Counted from the stretch's first letter, positions 20,612 to 29,865 are shown. The stretch is 64,000 bases of DNA from Asticcacaulis sp. AC466 (GCF_000495815.1 NZ_AWGE01000001.1:186001-250000), one strand, 5' to 3'. A program made the numbers and translations. Notes: generated by a model from the sequence alone, not told the origin.

Positions 20612-22216
20612 TCAGCGCGCGACAGCCATCGGTGCATTGGGGCGCTCGACGAAACCGCCCTTGTAGACGGCATTGATCAACTGGCGATGCGATACCAGAT
20701 CTTTCGATGCCTGGTCACCGAATTGGCTGATCCGCGCAAACAGGTGGTTGGCCAGGTCGGTATGTTGCAGTGAACCGCGCGCCGCCTCATAATCCGTCTC
20801 GAAATTCATGCCGTACAAAATGTACTGGTAGCTGAAGAAGGCGAAGCTTTCGTTGTCGAGCGTAAAATCGAACCGCGAGGGCGGGCGGAATTTCCATAGG
20901 GCTATCAGCTCGCGCAGATGCGGCGGGATTGAGTCCGGCCGGGTATTGTCGCGCCAGAACGGCTCTTCACGCTTGGTCAGGCAATAGTGCAGCTTGATGA
21001 AGCCAATGATGGTTTCATACCGCTTGGTCATGGCCTCGTTGAAAATGTGTGCCGAGGCATCGAGCGGCCCCCGGAAGGGGAAGAATTCGACAATCTTGTT
21101 CACCGCCGATTCGATTAGCACCATGCCCGTCGATTCCAACGGTTCCAGGAAGCCGGCTGACAGCCCGACGCCGATGCAGTTTTTGACCCAGTGCTGGGTT
21201 CGGTAACCGGCATTGAAACGGATGCAGCGCGCTTCTACGCCCTCCGCCATGGGGCCGACATAGGCGCGCAAGACTTCCTCGGCGCGATCGTCATCGGTAT
21301 GGTCGGAAGAATAGACATAGCCGATGCCACGCCGCGTGCTAAGGGCGATATCCCAGGTCCAGCCGGCTTCGTGGGCCGTCGAAATCGTATAGCTTTCCAG
21401 CGGGGAGTCAGGCTTTTCGTAAGGGACCTGAATCGCGACGGCACGATCGGTGAACAAGGTATCCTTGATCGACTTGAACGGCACCCCCATGGCCTTGCCA
21501 AGGATTTCAGACCGGAAACCGGTACAGTCGATGTAGAGGTCGGCCTTCAGATCGCCATGCTCTTTCGCCGTGATATGGGCGATGGCGCCGTCGGCGTCTA
21601 ACGTCACACCATCCAGATTGCCGCTGAGGTGATGAACCCCCAGGTCCTTGGCGTATTTCGCCAGTACCCCGGCAAAGCGATGGGCATCAAAATGATAGGC
21701 GTAGTTCAGCGGCCCCTGATAATTGCCCTGATGGATACGCTTGGGCGCCAGTTTCGAGTCCGCGACCTTTTTTTGAAACGTCACCGCCTCAGCGAAGGGC
21801 AACCGCTTGTCCTTGTCCTGCAACAGCCAGTACGGCAGGAGGTTCAGTTCTTCCCTGGACCAATAGGGCTGTTCGAACGGGTGGAAATAGTGGCTGCGCC
21901 GCCCGTCCTTTGGCGTGACTTCCCAGTCGTCAAACCGGATGCCCTGTTTGAAGGTCGCGTGACTTTCGCGCATGAAGCCGGCTTCGTCTATGCCGAGCGT
22001 GCGCAGGATATTGCGGATAGTCGGAAACGTGCCTTCGCCGACACCGATGATGCCGATGTCCGGCGATTCCATGACGGTGATCCTGGGGCCGCCGTTACGA
22101 TCCGTGCCCAGGTGCTTGGCCAGGTAGGCCGCCGTCATCCAGCCCGCCGCCCCGCCGCCGACGATAAGCACATCGCGGTGTGGTGGCGAAGCGGGTTCGG
22201 ACGCGATCTTGGTCAT
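20612..22216 (-). CDS. Flavin-dependent tryptophan halogenase-like protein (copy A)
   Basis: 534 residues. FAD-binding VGGGAAGW lies near residue 19, and the halogenase-defining Lys is K90 in ATFKQGIRFDDW. The family WxWxIP motif is WTWDIA (286-291), with Pro replaced by Ala. The partner Glu is E361 in LEPLESTG. Canonical members turn FADH2, O2 and halide into hypohalous acid that the Lys relays to an indole; the substrate here is unknown. The start at 22216 was preferred over 22261 on ribosome-site grounds. This family is common beside TonB receptors in Caulobacterales, Sphingomonas and Xanthomonas. It needs a flavin reductase, and none is visible here. Confidence 0.92.
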   Translation of the reverse strand: MTKIASEPASPPHRDVLIVGGGAAGWMTAAYLAKHLGTDRNGGPRITVMESPDIGIIGVGEGTFPTIRNILRTLGIDEAGFMRESHATFKQGIRFDDWEVTPKDGRRSHYFHPFEQPYWSREELNLLPYWLLQDKDKRLPFAEAVTFQKKVADSKLAPKRIHQGNYQGPLNYAYHFDAHRFAGVLAKYAKDLGVHHLSGNLDGVTLDADGAIAHITAKEHGDLKADLYIDCTGFRSEILGKAMGVPFKSIKDTLFTDRAVAIQVPYEKPDSPLESYTISTAHEAGWTWDIALSTRRGIGYVYSSDHTDDDRAEEVLRAYVGPMAEGVEARCIRFNAGYRTQHWVKNCIGVGLSAGFLEPLESTGMVLIESAVNKIVEFFPFRGPLDASAHIFNEAMTKRYETIIGFIKLHYCLTKREEPFWRDNTRPDSIPPHLRELIALWKFRPPSRFDFTLDNESFAFFSYQYILYGMNFETDYEAARGSLQHTDLANHLFARISQFGDQASKDLVSHRQLINAVYKGGFVERPNAPMAVAR

Positions 22217-22323
22217 TATTGGCGGCTTCCCATTCTTCCCGTTCAGGCGGGAAATTATCATATGGCGCCAGTTTTATATGTCTTTTCAACGCCTGTCCAT
22301 GTGCATCAATCCGCTTGCCCGCG

Positions 22324-22359
22324 CCCCCTGGCGGGGGTAACCTCTCCCCCAAAAGGGAG
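22324..22359 (+). promoter_or_regulatory. Two tandem hairpins over the ribosome site of the 2Fe-2S subunit gene
   Basis: CCCCC-TGGC-GGGGG (22324-22337) is followed by CTCCC (22344-22348) that can pair with GGGAG (22355-22359). The latter is the Shine-Dalgarno sequence of the gene starting at 22366. This may hold back translation; the first hairpin also resembles an extragenic GC-rich repeat. Confidence 0.4.
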
Positions 22360-22365
22360 GAAGGC

Positions 22366-22842
22366 ATGCTGACGCTGAATATCAACGGAAAGCCGCGCCA
22401 ACTGGACGTTCTGGAGGACATGCCCCTGCTGTGGGCCTTGCGCGACGTCCTCGACCTGAAGGGCACCAAGTTCGGATGTGGCGTGGCGCAATGCGGCGCC
22501 TGCACGGTCCATGTTGACGGCGAAGCGACACGTGCCTGTGTCACGCCTGTCGGGACGGTCCTGGACGCGAAAATCACAACGATCGAAGGTGTTGCCGCAT
22601 CGCCGCAAGGCAAGGCCTTGCAGGCCGCCTGGCTGGATCTCGACGTCATGCAATGCGGCTATTGCCAGGCTGGTCAGATCATGACTGCCGCCGCCCTCCT
22701 GGCCCGCACGCCCAAGCCCGACGACACCGCCATAGATGACGCCATGGAGGGCAATCTGTGCCGCTGCGCCACGTACAAACGCATCCGCGCCGCTATCAAG
22801 ACGGCCTCCGGCCAGTCGGCTGACGATCGGCGGGAGGCATAG
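22366..22842 (+). CDS. 2Fe-2S subunit of a molybdenum hydroxylase (isoquinoline 1-oxidoreductase alpha type)
   Basis: 158 residues with both clusters of the xanthine-oxidase-family small subunit: plant-type CGVAQCGACTVHVDG (about 42-56) and the C-terminal four-helix cluster with CGYCQAGQIM and NLCRCATYKRI. It passes electrons from the molybdopterin subunit encoded next, with adjacent start and stop (22842/22843). It has no signal peptide and would be carried out with its Tat-exported partner. Strong GGGAGG ribosome site. No FAD subunit is encoded nearby, as expected for this family whose acceptor is usually a cytochrome or azurin. Confidence 0.93.
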   Translation: MLTLNINGKPRQLDVLEDMPLLWALRDVLDLKGTKFGCGVAQCGACTVHVDGEATRACVTPVGTVLDAKITTIEGVAASPQGKALQAAWLDLDVMQCGYCQAGQIMTAAALLARTPKPDDTAIDDAMEGNLCRCATYKRIRAAIKTASGQSADDRREA

Positions 22843-24999
22843 ATGGACACCTCGCGCAGACTGTTTCTCCAGGCGGGCGCCGCGGTTGGCGGCGGCTTGA
22901 TGCTTGGCTTCGGTGTCCGCACAGATGCCGCCGCAACGGCCGTCACGTTGACGGACTATGTCGTCGTCGCCGCGGATGGCTCGGTGACTGTAATGGCCAA
23001 GAACCCTGAAATCGGCCAGGGTGCCAAGACCATGCTGCCGATGCTGATAGCGGAGGAAATGGACCTCCCCTGGTCGTCGGTCCGTATCGAGACGGCCGCG
23101 TCCGATCCCAAACGGTATGGCCCGCAATTCGCCGGCGGCAGCATGACCACGACGATGAACTGGCTGCCGATGCGCCAGGTCGGCGCGGCCGCCCGGTGGA
23201 TGTTGATCGCGGCAGCGGCTCAGAAGACAGGCGCACCGCACGATGCCTTTGCGACGGCTGACGGCCAGGTCATCCATACACCATCGGGAAAGCGCTTTAC
23301 CTATGGTGCGCTGGCCGCCGATGCCGCCAAAATCAGCCCGCCAAAGCTCGACGACCTGCCGCTGAAGGACCCGAAGGCGTTCACCTTGATCGGTCAGTCA
23401 AAGGCCGGCTATGACAGCCCGAAGATCGTCCGGGGCGAGCCCATTTTCGGTATCGACATGACCTTGCCCGGCATGGTGTACGCCGTCTATGTCAAATCGC
23501 CGGTCTATGGCGCGCGCCTGATCTCCTGCGACCTGACCGCCGTCAAGGCGGCGCGTGGCGTCAGGGACGCCTTCATTCTGAAAGGCACGGATTGGCATGG
23601 TCTACAGGACGGTATCGCCGTCATAGCCGATAGCTGGTGGTACGCCCAGACCGCCCGGGAGCAGCTTAAGCCCGTGTGGGATGAGGCCGCTGGCGCGGCT
23701 CATGACAGCCTCGCTTACCTGGAACAGGCGAAACAGCTGGTGAAGGGGCGCGGTGAGGTCAAGCTGAGCCGTGGCGATGCCGACGGCGCCCTGGCCGGCG
23801 CCGCCAAAACCCTATCGGCCTTCTATGAGGTGCCGTTTCTGGCCCACGTCCCGATGGAGCCGCAGAACTGTACGGCCCGCGTCACGGCGGACGGTGTCGA
23901 AATATGGGCGCCGACCCAAAATCCGAACAGCGGTGGCGAATTGGTCGCCCGCACCCTTGGCATCGCTCCGGAGAAGGTCGTGGTCCATATGCGCCGCAGC
24001 GGCGGCGGGTTCGGCCGTCGGCTGGAAAACGACTACATGGCCGAAGCGGCCGCCATCGCGCAAAAGGCCGGGGCGCCAGTCAAGCTGGTCTGGTCACGCG
24101 AGGACGACATCGCCTACGATTATTTCAGGCCGGGCTGCTACCATCAGCTTCGCGCCGGTATTGATGGGGATGGACGCTTATCCGTTTACGACTGCCACAG
24201 TGTAACGTTCGCGCGCGACGGTAAGGTCGCCCAGGGCGCGAGCATAGAAGGCAATGCCTTCGCGCCTTTGGTCACGCCGAACTTTCGCCTGACGCAATCC
24301 CTTATTCCGTCCACCGTGCCTACGGGCTATCTCAGGGCGCCTACGTCAAACGCCATCGCCTTTGTCCACGAAAGCTTCTGGGACGAAATCGCCCATGCGG
24401 CAGGCCAGGACCCGGTCGCTTTCCGTCTGGCGCAACTCGATGCCCATGCAGGTGACAAGGCCGATTACAATCCGGGCCGCATGCGCCGTGTTCTGGCGGC
24501 CGTCGCCGAACGCGCCAATTGGGGCCAGGCCGCCTTGCCTAAGGGGGAGGGCATGGGGGTTGCCACCTATTTCAGCCACCGCGGCTACTTCGCTGAGATT
24601 GCCCATGTTCGGGTCGCTGACGATGGACAATGGCGCGTTGTCAAGGTCTGGGCCGTTGGCGATGTCGGGTCTCACATCATCAATCCGACAGGGGCGTACA
24701 ATCAGGTCGAGGGTTCGATCATGGACGGGATTGGTTCGATGGAGGCCAGCATCACTTTTGAAAAAGGGCGTGCCGTCCAGACAAATTTCCAGGATATTCC
24801 GATGATGCGCATGCCGAAGGCGCCGCAGATCGACGCCCATTTCCTCACCAGCGATTCTCCGCCGACCGGCTTGGGCGAACCTGCTCTGCCGCCGATACTG
24901 CCGGCCGTTGCCAACGCCATTTTCGCGGCAACCGGCATTCGTATTCGCAAGCTGCCCCTATTGCCGGAAGAGATCGCGGCCGGTCGCCGCGTCGCGTGA
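22843..24999 (+). CDS. Molybdopterin-binding subunit of a periplasmic aldehyde/N-heterocycle oxidoreductase (isoquinoline 1-oxidoreductase beta type)
   Basis: 718 residues beginning with a Tat signal, SRRLFLQAGAAVGGG, so the enzyme should be periplasmic. The body has the two Ald_Xan_dh_C2-type halves. RRSGGGFGRRLENDY is the cofactor-binding Gly-rich loop near residue 385, and GLGEPALPPILPAVANA near the C-terminus carries the catalytic Glu of the xanthine-oxidase family. Substrates in the family include aldehydes and nitrogen heterocycles; this one is not predictable. It is followed with a 4-bp overlap by XdhC and then MocA, the two factors that mature and insert the cofactor. Confidence 0.93.
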   Translation: MDTSRRLFLQAGAAVGGGLMLGFGVRTDAAATAVTLTDYVVVAADGSVTVMAKNPEIGQGAKTMLPMLIAEEMDLPWSSVRIETAASDPKRYGPQFAGGSMTTTMNWLPMRQVGAAARWMLIAAAAQKTGAPHDAFATADGQVIHTPSGKRFTYGALAADAAKISPPKLDDLPLKDPKAFTLIGQSKAGYDSPKIVRGEPIFGIDMTLPGMVYAVYVKSPVYGARLISCDLTAVKAARGVRDAFILKGTDWHGLQDGIAVIADSWWYAQTAREQLKPVWDEAAGAAHDSLAYLEQAKQLVKGRGEVKLSRGDADGALAGAAKTLSAFYEVPFLAHVPMEPQNCTARVTADGVEIWAPTQNPNSGGELVARTLGIAPEKVVVHMRRSGGGFGRRLENDYMAEAAAIAQKAGAPVKLVWSREDDIAYDYFRPGCYHQLRAGIDGDGRLSVYDCHSVTFARDGKVAQGASIEGNAFAPLVTPNFRLTQSLIPSTVPTGYLRAPTSNAIAFVHESFWDEIAHAAGQDPVAFRLAQLDAHAGDKADYNPGRMRRVLAAVAERANWGQAALPKGEGMGVATYFSHRGYFAEIAHVRVADDGQWRVVKVWAVGDVGSHIINPTGAYNQVEGSIMDGIGSMEASITFEKGRAVQTNFQDIPMMRMPKAPQIDAHFLTSDSPPTGLGEPALPPILPAVANAIFAATGIRIRKLPLLPEEIAAGRRVA

Positions 25000-25883
25000 T
25001 CCTGCCGCCGACCGTCTATGCCGACTTTGTCCTGCCCGCGCTGATGCAATGGCGGGAGGCGGGGCTGCGTACCGCCCTGCTGACCCTGATCAGTACCACC
25101 GGACAGTCGCCGCGGCCGATCGGCAGCCAGTTGGCCGTCGCTGAAAATGGCGAATCGTGCGGCTTGATTACCGGCGGCTGCGCGGAAGGGGCGCTGGTTC
25201 TTGATGCCATCGAAGCCATCGCGCGTGGGGAAAGCCGCACCGAACTCTATGGCGAAGGATCGCGCTTCAAGGACATTACCCTGCCGTGCGGCTCCGGGCT
25301 CTTGGTCTATTTCGATGTGTCTATCACCGATGCCGAAGTGCGCCATATCATCGCCTGCCGCGATGCCCGCCAGCCCTCGGCCATGGTCATCGCCGCCCCC
25401 GGTGAACCCGTCTACACACGGCACTATCTCCCGGCCTGCCGCATCGTTGCCGCGGGGCGAGGACCGGTTCTGGCCGCTTTGGCGCAGCTGGCGCCGGCGC
25501 TTGACATCGAACTGATCGTCTACACGCCCGACCAGACGTTCGTCAGGGGACATCCGTTACCTGAGCCGGAGGCGTTCGATGCGGCGCTGGACGCCTACTG
25601 CGCCCTTGTGCTCGTTTTTCACGATCACGATTTCGAGCCGCCTGTGCTTCTGAAAGGCCTTGAGTCGCCGGCGTTTTTCATTGGCGCTTTGGGCAGCCGA
25701 AAGGCGCACGCCAAACGGTTGTCTGTCCTGTCCGACATGGGCGCGGGGGCCGAGGCCGTCAAGCGCATCCACGGGCCCGTCGGCCTAGACATTTCCGCCG
25801 GATCGCCGCCCGAAATCGCCCTGGCCATCATGGCGCAGGTCGTGCAGCATTGGCGTCAGGCAATATCAGGGGCGACATCATGA
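24996..25883 (+). CDS. XdhC family molybdenum cofactor insertion chaperone
   Basis: 295 residues starting at GTG 24996, overlapping the previous stop by 4 bp (GTGA). N-terminal XdhC/CoxI domain with CGLITGGCAEGALV, then a Rossmann-type C-terminal domain with ALGSRKAHAKRL and GLDISAGSPPEIALAIMAQ. XdhC proteins bind the molybdopterin cofactor, help its sulfuration and load it into hydroxylases of the xanthine-oxidase family. Its overlap with both neighbours shows it is dedicated to the oxidoreductase encoded just upstream. Confidence 0.92.
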   Translation: MILPPTVYADFVLPALMQWREAGLRTALLTLISTTGQSPRPIGSQLAVAENGESCGLITGGCAEGALVLDAIEAIARGESRTELYGEGSRFKDITLPCGSGLLVYFDVSITDAEVRHIIACRDARQPSAMVIAAPGEPVYTRHYLPACRIVAAGRGPVLAALAQLAPALDIELIVYTPDQTFVRGHPLPEPEAFDAALDAYCALVLVFHDHDFEPPVLLKGLESPAFFIGALGSRKAHAKRLSVLSDMGAGAEAVKRIHGPVGLDISAGSPPEIALAIMAQVVQHWRQAISGATS

Positions 25884-26431
25884 CCCGTCTTGCGGCCGTC
25901 GTTCTGGCGGCGGGCCTGTCGCGGCGGTTTGGCGGCAACAAGCTGGCCGCAGACCTGAACGGTAAACCCGTCCTAAGGCACGTTCTGGATGGTCTGCGCG
26001 GCCTGGACCTCGTCCAGGTTATTGTGGTGACACGGAGCGACGAAGGCCCCGGCTCCATCGTCAATCCGCGACCGGAAGATGGCATGGGCGCGTCTCTGGC
26101 CTTGGGTGTGGGCGCGCTGCCAGCGGTGGAGGGTGTATTTATCGTCCTCGGTGACATGCCCAGGATAGACATCGATCTATATCGCGTGATGGCAGGGGCT
26201 TTGGGCGACGCCGACATTGTCGTGCCCGTGCATGACGGTCAGACAGGTCATCCGGTCCTGTTCGGCGCCGCCTGTTTCGACGCGCTGAAAGGCCTGTCGG
26301 GGGATGTCGGTGCCCGCGCCCTGCTGCGGTCGGGACAGTACCGGGTGCGACAGATTTCCGCCGGTCCCGGCATCCACAACGACATCGACACGCCTGCCGA
26401 CCTCACACTTTTTGCAAGCCGTACTGACTAA
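25880..26431 (+). CDS. mocA: Molybdenum cofactor cytidylyltransferase-like NTP transferase (MocA/CoxI partner)
   Basis: 183 residues, MobA-like NTP_transf_3 fold. N-terminal nucleotide-binding loop VVLAAGLSRRFGGNKL, metal-site Asp in VLGDMPRIDID, and C-terminal HNDIDTPADL. MocA converts the molybdopterin cofactor to its cytosine dinucleotide form, the form used by bacterial aldehyde oxidoreductases. That matches the upstream genes. ATG 25880 overlaps the xdhC stop (ATGA). Its last 29 bases overlap the end of the convergent halogenase gene. Confidence 0.9.
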   Translation: MTRLAAVVLAAGLSRRFGGNKLAADLNGKPVLRHVLDGLRGLDLVQVIVVTRSDEGPGSIVNPRPEDGMGASLALGVGALPAVEGVFIVLGDMPRIDIDLYRVMAGALGDADIVVPVHDGQTGHPVLFGAACFDALKGLSGDVGARALLRSGQYRVRQISAGPGIHNDIDTPADLTLFASRTD

Positions 26432-27929
26432 TTTTACTCAGTAAATTCCGATTTGTCGGAAGCTGTCCCGTTACGGCCTGACGGGCGCGCGCCACCTCCT
26501 GAAAATGGCCGACGGCTTTGGGCCAGTCCGGCGTCTTTGGGAATGCGCCCGGATCTGTACGCCCGCCCATGCCGTAATAGACATATTGGAAGCTGGCTGT
26601 CGGAAATATTTCGTCACGGTGGTCGAGATCGTCATGCCAGGGAAAATGATACTTCCATAGAGACAACAAATCCTTCAGGCTTTCCGGCATTGTCGAAGGG
26701 TCTCGGTTGGCGACCCAGAAGGGCTCCTCGCGCTGGCTCAGGACGTAGTGCAGCTTCAGGAAGTCGATGATGCGCGCCCAGCGATAGTTCAGGGTGGTAT
26801 TGAATCGCTTTGCAACTACCGCCATAGCGGCGCGATTGACCGGCATCTGGTCGGCGATCATCTGTGCTGATAGCTCCGCCATGACAATGGAAGAGGCTTC
26901 CAGCGGCTCGACAAAACCGGATGACAGACCGACCGCGACACAATTTTTGACCCAAGGCGTTTGGCGATGGCCGGACCGTATCGGAATTTTGCGCACCTCA
27001 TCGAACGTCAGGTGGGCGCCTGACGGGCCTATATAGGCTTTCAGATCGGCCAGGGCTTCGTCGTCCGTTGTAAAGCGGCTGGAAAAGACGTGGCCAAGGC
27101 CGCGCCGGTGGGTCAGACCAATGTCCCATATCCAGCCCGCGCGCTGCGCCGTTGATTTGGTAACCGAGGCAATGGGTGCGTCTTCGCGTTCATAGGGCAC
27201 CTGAATGGCCAGAGCGGTGTCGATGAACAACTGATCGGCACATGAGGTGAACGCGGCGCCATAGTGTTTTCCGATCAGCAGCGAAAGGAAACCCGTGCAG
27301 TCGATGAACAGGTCGCCGGCAATCGCCTCACCCACGTCTGTTTGCAGACGCGCGATATAGCCATCCCCGTCATTTTCTATTCGGGTCACATCGGCAAGGA
27401 CGTGTCTAACGCCCAGATTTTCCACGCAATGTTTTTGCAGGAAGGGCGCGAACTTTCCCGCGTCGAGATGGTAGGCATAGTTGGTGATGGCGGCATATTC
27501 CGGCACCGTCATGGTCTTTGGCGCCAGATCCTGCGCGCAGGCCGCAGGCTGATAGGAGACGGTGTCGGCGAAACTCAGGCCGTTCGGTTGCGCCTGCCAA
27601 TAGGGCGCCAGGTTGATCTGGTCGTAGGCCTTGGGCAGCATAAAGGGGTGGTAATAGTGATCGTCGCCCGTGGTCCAGTTGACGAATTTCGATGCCTGTT
27701 TGAATGTTCCATCGCAGGCCTTTAAAAAATCGGCTTCCGAAATGCCTATTTTTTTCAAGGTGTTGCGAATGGTCGGCCAGGTCCCTTCGCCCACCCCGAT
27801 ACTCTTGACGTTCGGCGATTCGACAAGGGTGACGGACAGGTGCCCCTTGTGATTGGCGGCGATCAGCCCGGCCGTCAGCCAGCCCGCCGTGCCTCCGCCG
27901 ACGATAACAACCGAGCGCGTCGGTGACAT
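26403..27929 (-). CDS. Flavin-dependent tryptophan halogenase-like protein (copy B)
   Basis: 508 residues, clearly related to copy A but much diverged. FAD site VGGGTAGW near residue 10, catalytic Lys K77 in GTFKQASKF, WxWxI motif as WIWDIG (266-271) with Pro replaced by Gly, and Glu E344 in VEPLEASS. The substrate is unknown. Its ATG overlaps the TAA of the sapC-type gene by one base (TAATG), so the two are translationally coupled. The 3' end overlaps mocA from the other strand. Confidence 0.92.
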   Translation of the reverse strand: MSPTRSVVIVGGGTAGWLTAGLIAANHKGHLSVTLVESPNVKSIGVGEGTWPTIRNTLKKIGISEADFLKACDGTFKQASKFVNWTTGDDHYYHPFMLPKAYDQINLAPYWQAQPNGLSFADTVSYQPAACAQDLAPKTMTVPEYAAITNYAYHLDAGKFAPFLQKHCVENLGVRHVLADVTRIENDGDGYIARLQTDVGEAIAGDLFIDCTGFLSLLIGKHYGAAFTSCADQLFIDTALAIQVPYEREDAPIASVTKSTAQRAGWIWDIGLTHRRGLGHVFSSRFTTDDEALADLKAYIGPSGAHLTFDEVRKIPIRSGHRQTPWVKNCVAVGLSSGFVEPLEASSIVMAELSAQMIADQMPVNRAAMAVVAKRFNTTLNYRWARIIDFLKLHYVLSQREEPFWVANRDPSTMPESLKDLLSLWKYHFPWHDDLDHRDEIFPTASFQYVYYGMGGRTDPGAFPKTPDWPKAVGHFQEVARARQAVTGQLPTNRNLLSKISQYGLQKV

Positions 27930-28639
27930 TACTTCAGCCCGCTGATCAGGCGGTTCTTGCGGGCGACCAGACCGGCGACATGGCTCATTGAGGCGAGCTG
28001 ATAATAGGCCCAGGTCAGATAGCCCAGGTCGCGCAATTCGACCAGTTTGTCGCCGGCCAGGGCCTGAAGCTTTTCGGCACTGACCGCGTATAGCCCTTCC
28101 AGCTTGACCTCGGAATGATCGACGAACTGCACATCGATGCGGATGGATTCGATCAGGTCGTATTCGGCCAGCTTGGCCGCGTAGTCATACGCCGGGCGCG
28201 TCCCCTCGGCCAAGTCGGTCAGTACAGAGGTGATGCGTTGCAGGTAGTCGGTGGCGCGGCCGTCGTCGTGGAACATCAACTCACCCTGCTCCCTTTGGAC
28301 GCGCGGGCTGTCGATATCGAGGGTGACCACATGGTCTTCGCCCGCCTGGGCGATCAGGAAAGGCTGGCGCTGGATGTGTAGCGGTGCATAGGCGGCATCC
28401 CAGCGTTCATCGATCAGAAACAGGTTTTCGCTGCTATTAAAGCCGAGGAGAACGCCGGGTTCAAAGCGGCCATTTTCGGCATTCTTACGGAAGAAGATCG
28501 GGTAGTGGGCGACCAGACGGGTATACTCGCGCGGGATCACGCCGACGAAGCCAACCTGGCTGCCGAAGCGCGCCGAAGGGTGCGTCATGATGCGCAAACC
28601 CGAATGGACTTCATGACTCAAGGGGACCTGGTTGACCAT
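27929..28639 (-). CDS. SapC family protein
   Basis: 236 residues matching the SapC family pattern (FVGVIPREYTRLVAHYPIFF, GFNSSENLFL, LTDLAEG, then LVELRDLGYLTWAYYQLASM). The name comes from a Campylobacter S-layer gene cluster, but the molecular function is unknown. In Caulobacterales and sphingomonads it repeatedly accompanies TonB receptors and halogenase-like proteins, as here. No signal peptide is seen. It is the first gene of a two-gene unit with halogenase B and is divergent from the cupin-like gene across 194 bp. Confidence 0.88.
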   Translation of the reverse strand: MVNQVPLSHEVHSGLRIMTHPSARFGSQVGFVGVIPREYTRLVAHYPIFFRKNAENGRFEPGVLLGFNSSENLFLIDERWDAAYAPLHIQRQPFLIAQAGEDHVVTLDIDSPRVQREQGELMFHDDGRATDYLQRITSVLTDLAEGTRPAYDYAAKLAEYDLIESIRIDVQFVDHSEVKLEGLYAVSAEKLQALAGDKLVELRDLGYLTWAYYQLASMSHVAGLVARKNRLISGLK

Positions 28640-28833
28640 TTTTCTGCCTGTAAACGCGTATGGATGAGCGTCTTGCCGACGCCTTGAAAACCTATATCAC
28701 GCACACGGTATGAGGCCAGAAAAATACGCACCAAATAGTCACAATGGGCCACTTTTTTCATCGTGCCGACATGATTGTATCATTTTGATTTTCCTATATA
28801 TATTGGAGAATAGATAGACAGCGGAGCTGACGC

Positions 28834-29850
28834 GTGGCAGAAGCGATCACATCGGTCGAAATTCGGAAAAATGTCGACCGCGAGGTCTTCCTGAACGACA
28901 TCAAACCGAAGGCCCGGCCGGTCATTATGAAAGGCTTGGTCGCGGACTGGCCGGCGGTGCAAAAAGCCCGTCTATCCGACACGGCGCTGATTGATTATAT
29001 CGCTGGATTTTACAACGGCGTGCCCGCGCCCCTGTTCGAGGGTGCGCCGGAAATCAATGGCCGTTTCGCCTATAATGACGATATCACCGGCTTCAATTTC
29101 AAATCGAGTCGCGCCCCTTTAAGCGATCTGCTTGACTGGCTGAAAGCCAATCTGAACGCCGGAAATCCCCCATCAAAATATGCAGGCTCGTTATCTGTTT
29201 CGACCTATATTCCGGATTTTGCGAAGGAAAACTCCATCGCGTCCTTCATACCGGCGGCGGCGTCGATCGAATCCATCTGGATCGGCAATCGGACATGCAT
29301 CGCGCCGCACTATGATAACCCGGAAAATATCGCCTGCGTGGTCGGAGGCGCCCGGCGTTTTACCCTGTTCCCGATCGAGCAGATGAAAAACCTCTATATC
29401 GGCCCGCCTGACATGACGCCCGCCGGTCAGATCATCAGTCTGGTCGACACGCGCGCGCCCGATCTCGAAAAATTCCCACGCTATGCCGATGCGCAAAAGG
29501 CGGCCATGGTCGCGGAACTCGAGCCGGGCGATGCCCTATATATCCCAAGCCTATGGTGGCACGGCGTGGAATCGTTGTCGCCGCTGGGTGTACTTGTCAA
29601 TTATTGGTGGCTGGATGCGCCGGATTATTTCGCCCCGCCAATGCATACGCTGTTGCACGCCCTGCTCAGTCTAAAGGATTTGCCCCCGCACCAGCGCGAT
29701 GCCTGGAAGACGGTGTTCGATCATCTGATTTTTGCGACGGACGGCGATCCGCTGGCGCATCTGCCGGAAGCGGTTCGCGGTGCCTATGGTGGACTGACGC
29801 CGGAAGTCGCGGCCTATGTCAGGACCTATCTGGCGCGCAGCCTGCGCTGA
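28834..29850 (+). CDS. Cupin-like / JmjC-domain Fe(II)-2-oxoglutarate oxygenase
   Basis: 338 residues, cupin_8 fold. The N-terminal part has PVIMKGLVADWPAVQKA, as in FIH-type proteins. Metal ligands are visible as His and Asp in APHYDNPENIACVV (about residue 153) and a second His in LYIPSLWWHGVES (about 243). Such enzymes hydroxylate protein or small-molecule substrates. The family regularly sits beside SapC and tryptophan halogenase genes, and its target there is unknown. GTG start at 28834 with GGAG 8 bases upstream. Convergent with the TonB receptor, sharing a bidirectional terminator. Confidence 0.88.
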   Translation: MAEAITSVEIRKNVDREVFLNDIKPKARPVIMKGLVADWPAVQKARLSDTALIDYIAGFYNGVPAPLFEGAPEINGRFAYNDDITGFNFKSSRAPLSDLLDWLKANLNAGNPPSKYAGSLSVSTYIPDFAKENSIASFIPAAASIESIWIGNRTCIAPHYDNPENIACVVGGARRFTLFPIEQMKNLYIGPPDMTPAGQIISLVDTRAPDLEKFPRYADAQKAAMVAELEPGDALYIPSLWWHGVESLSPLGVLVNYWWLDAPDYFAPPMHTLLHALLSLKDLPPHQRDAWKTVFDHLIFATDGDPLAHLPEAVRGAYGGLTPEVAAYVRTYLARSLR

Positions 29851-29865
29851 TCAGCTCTATCCATG

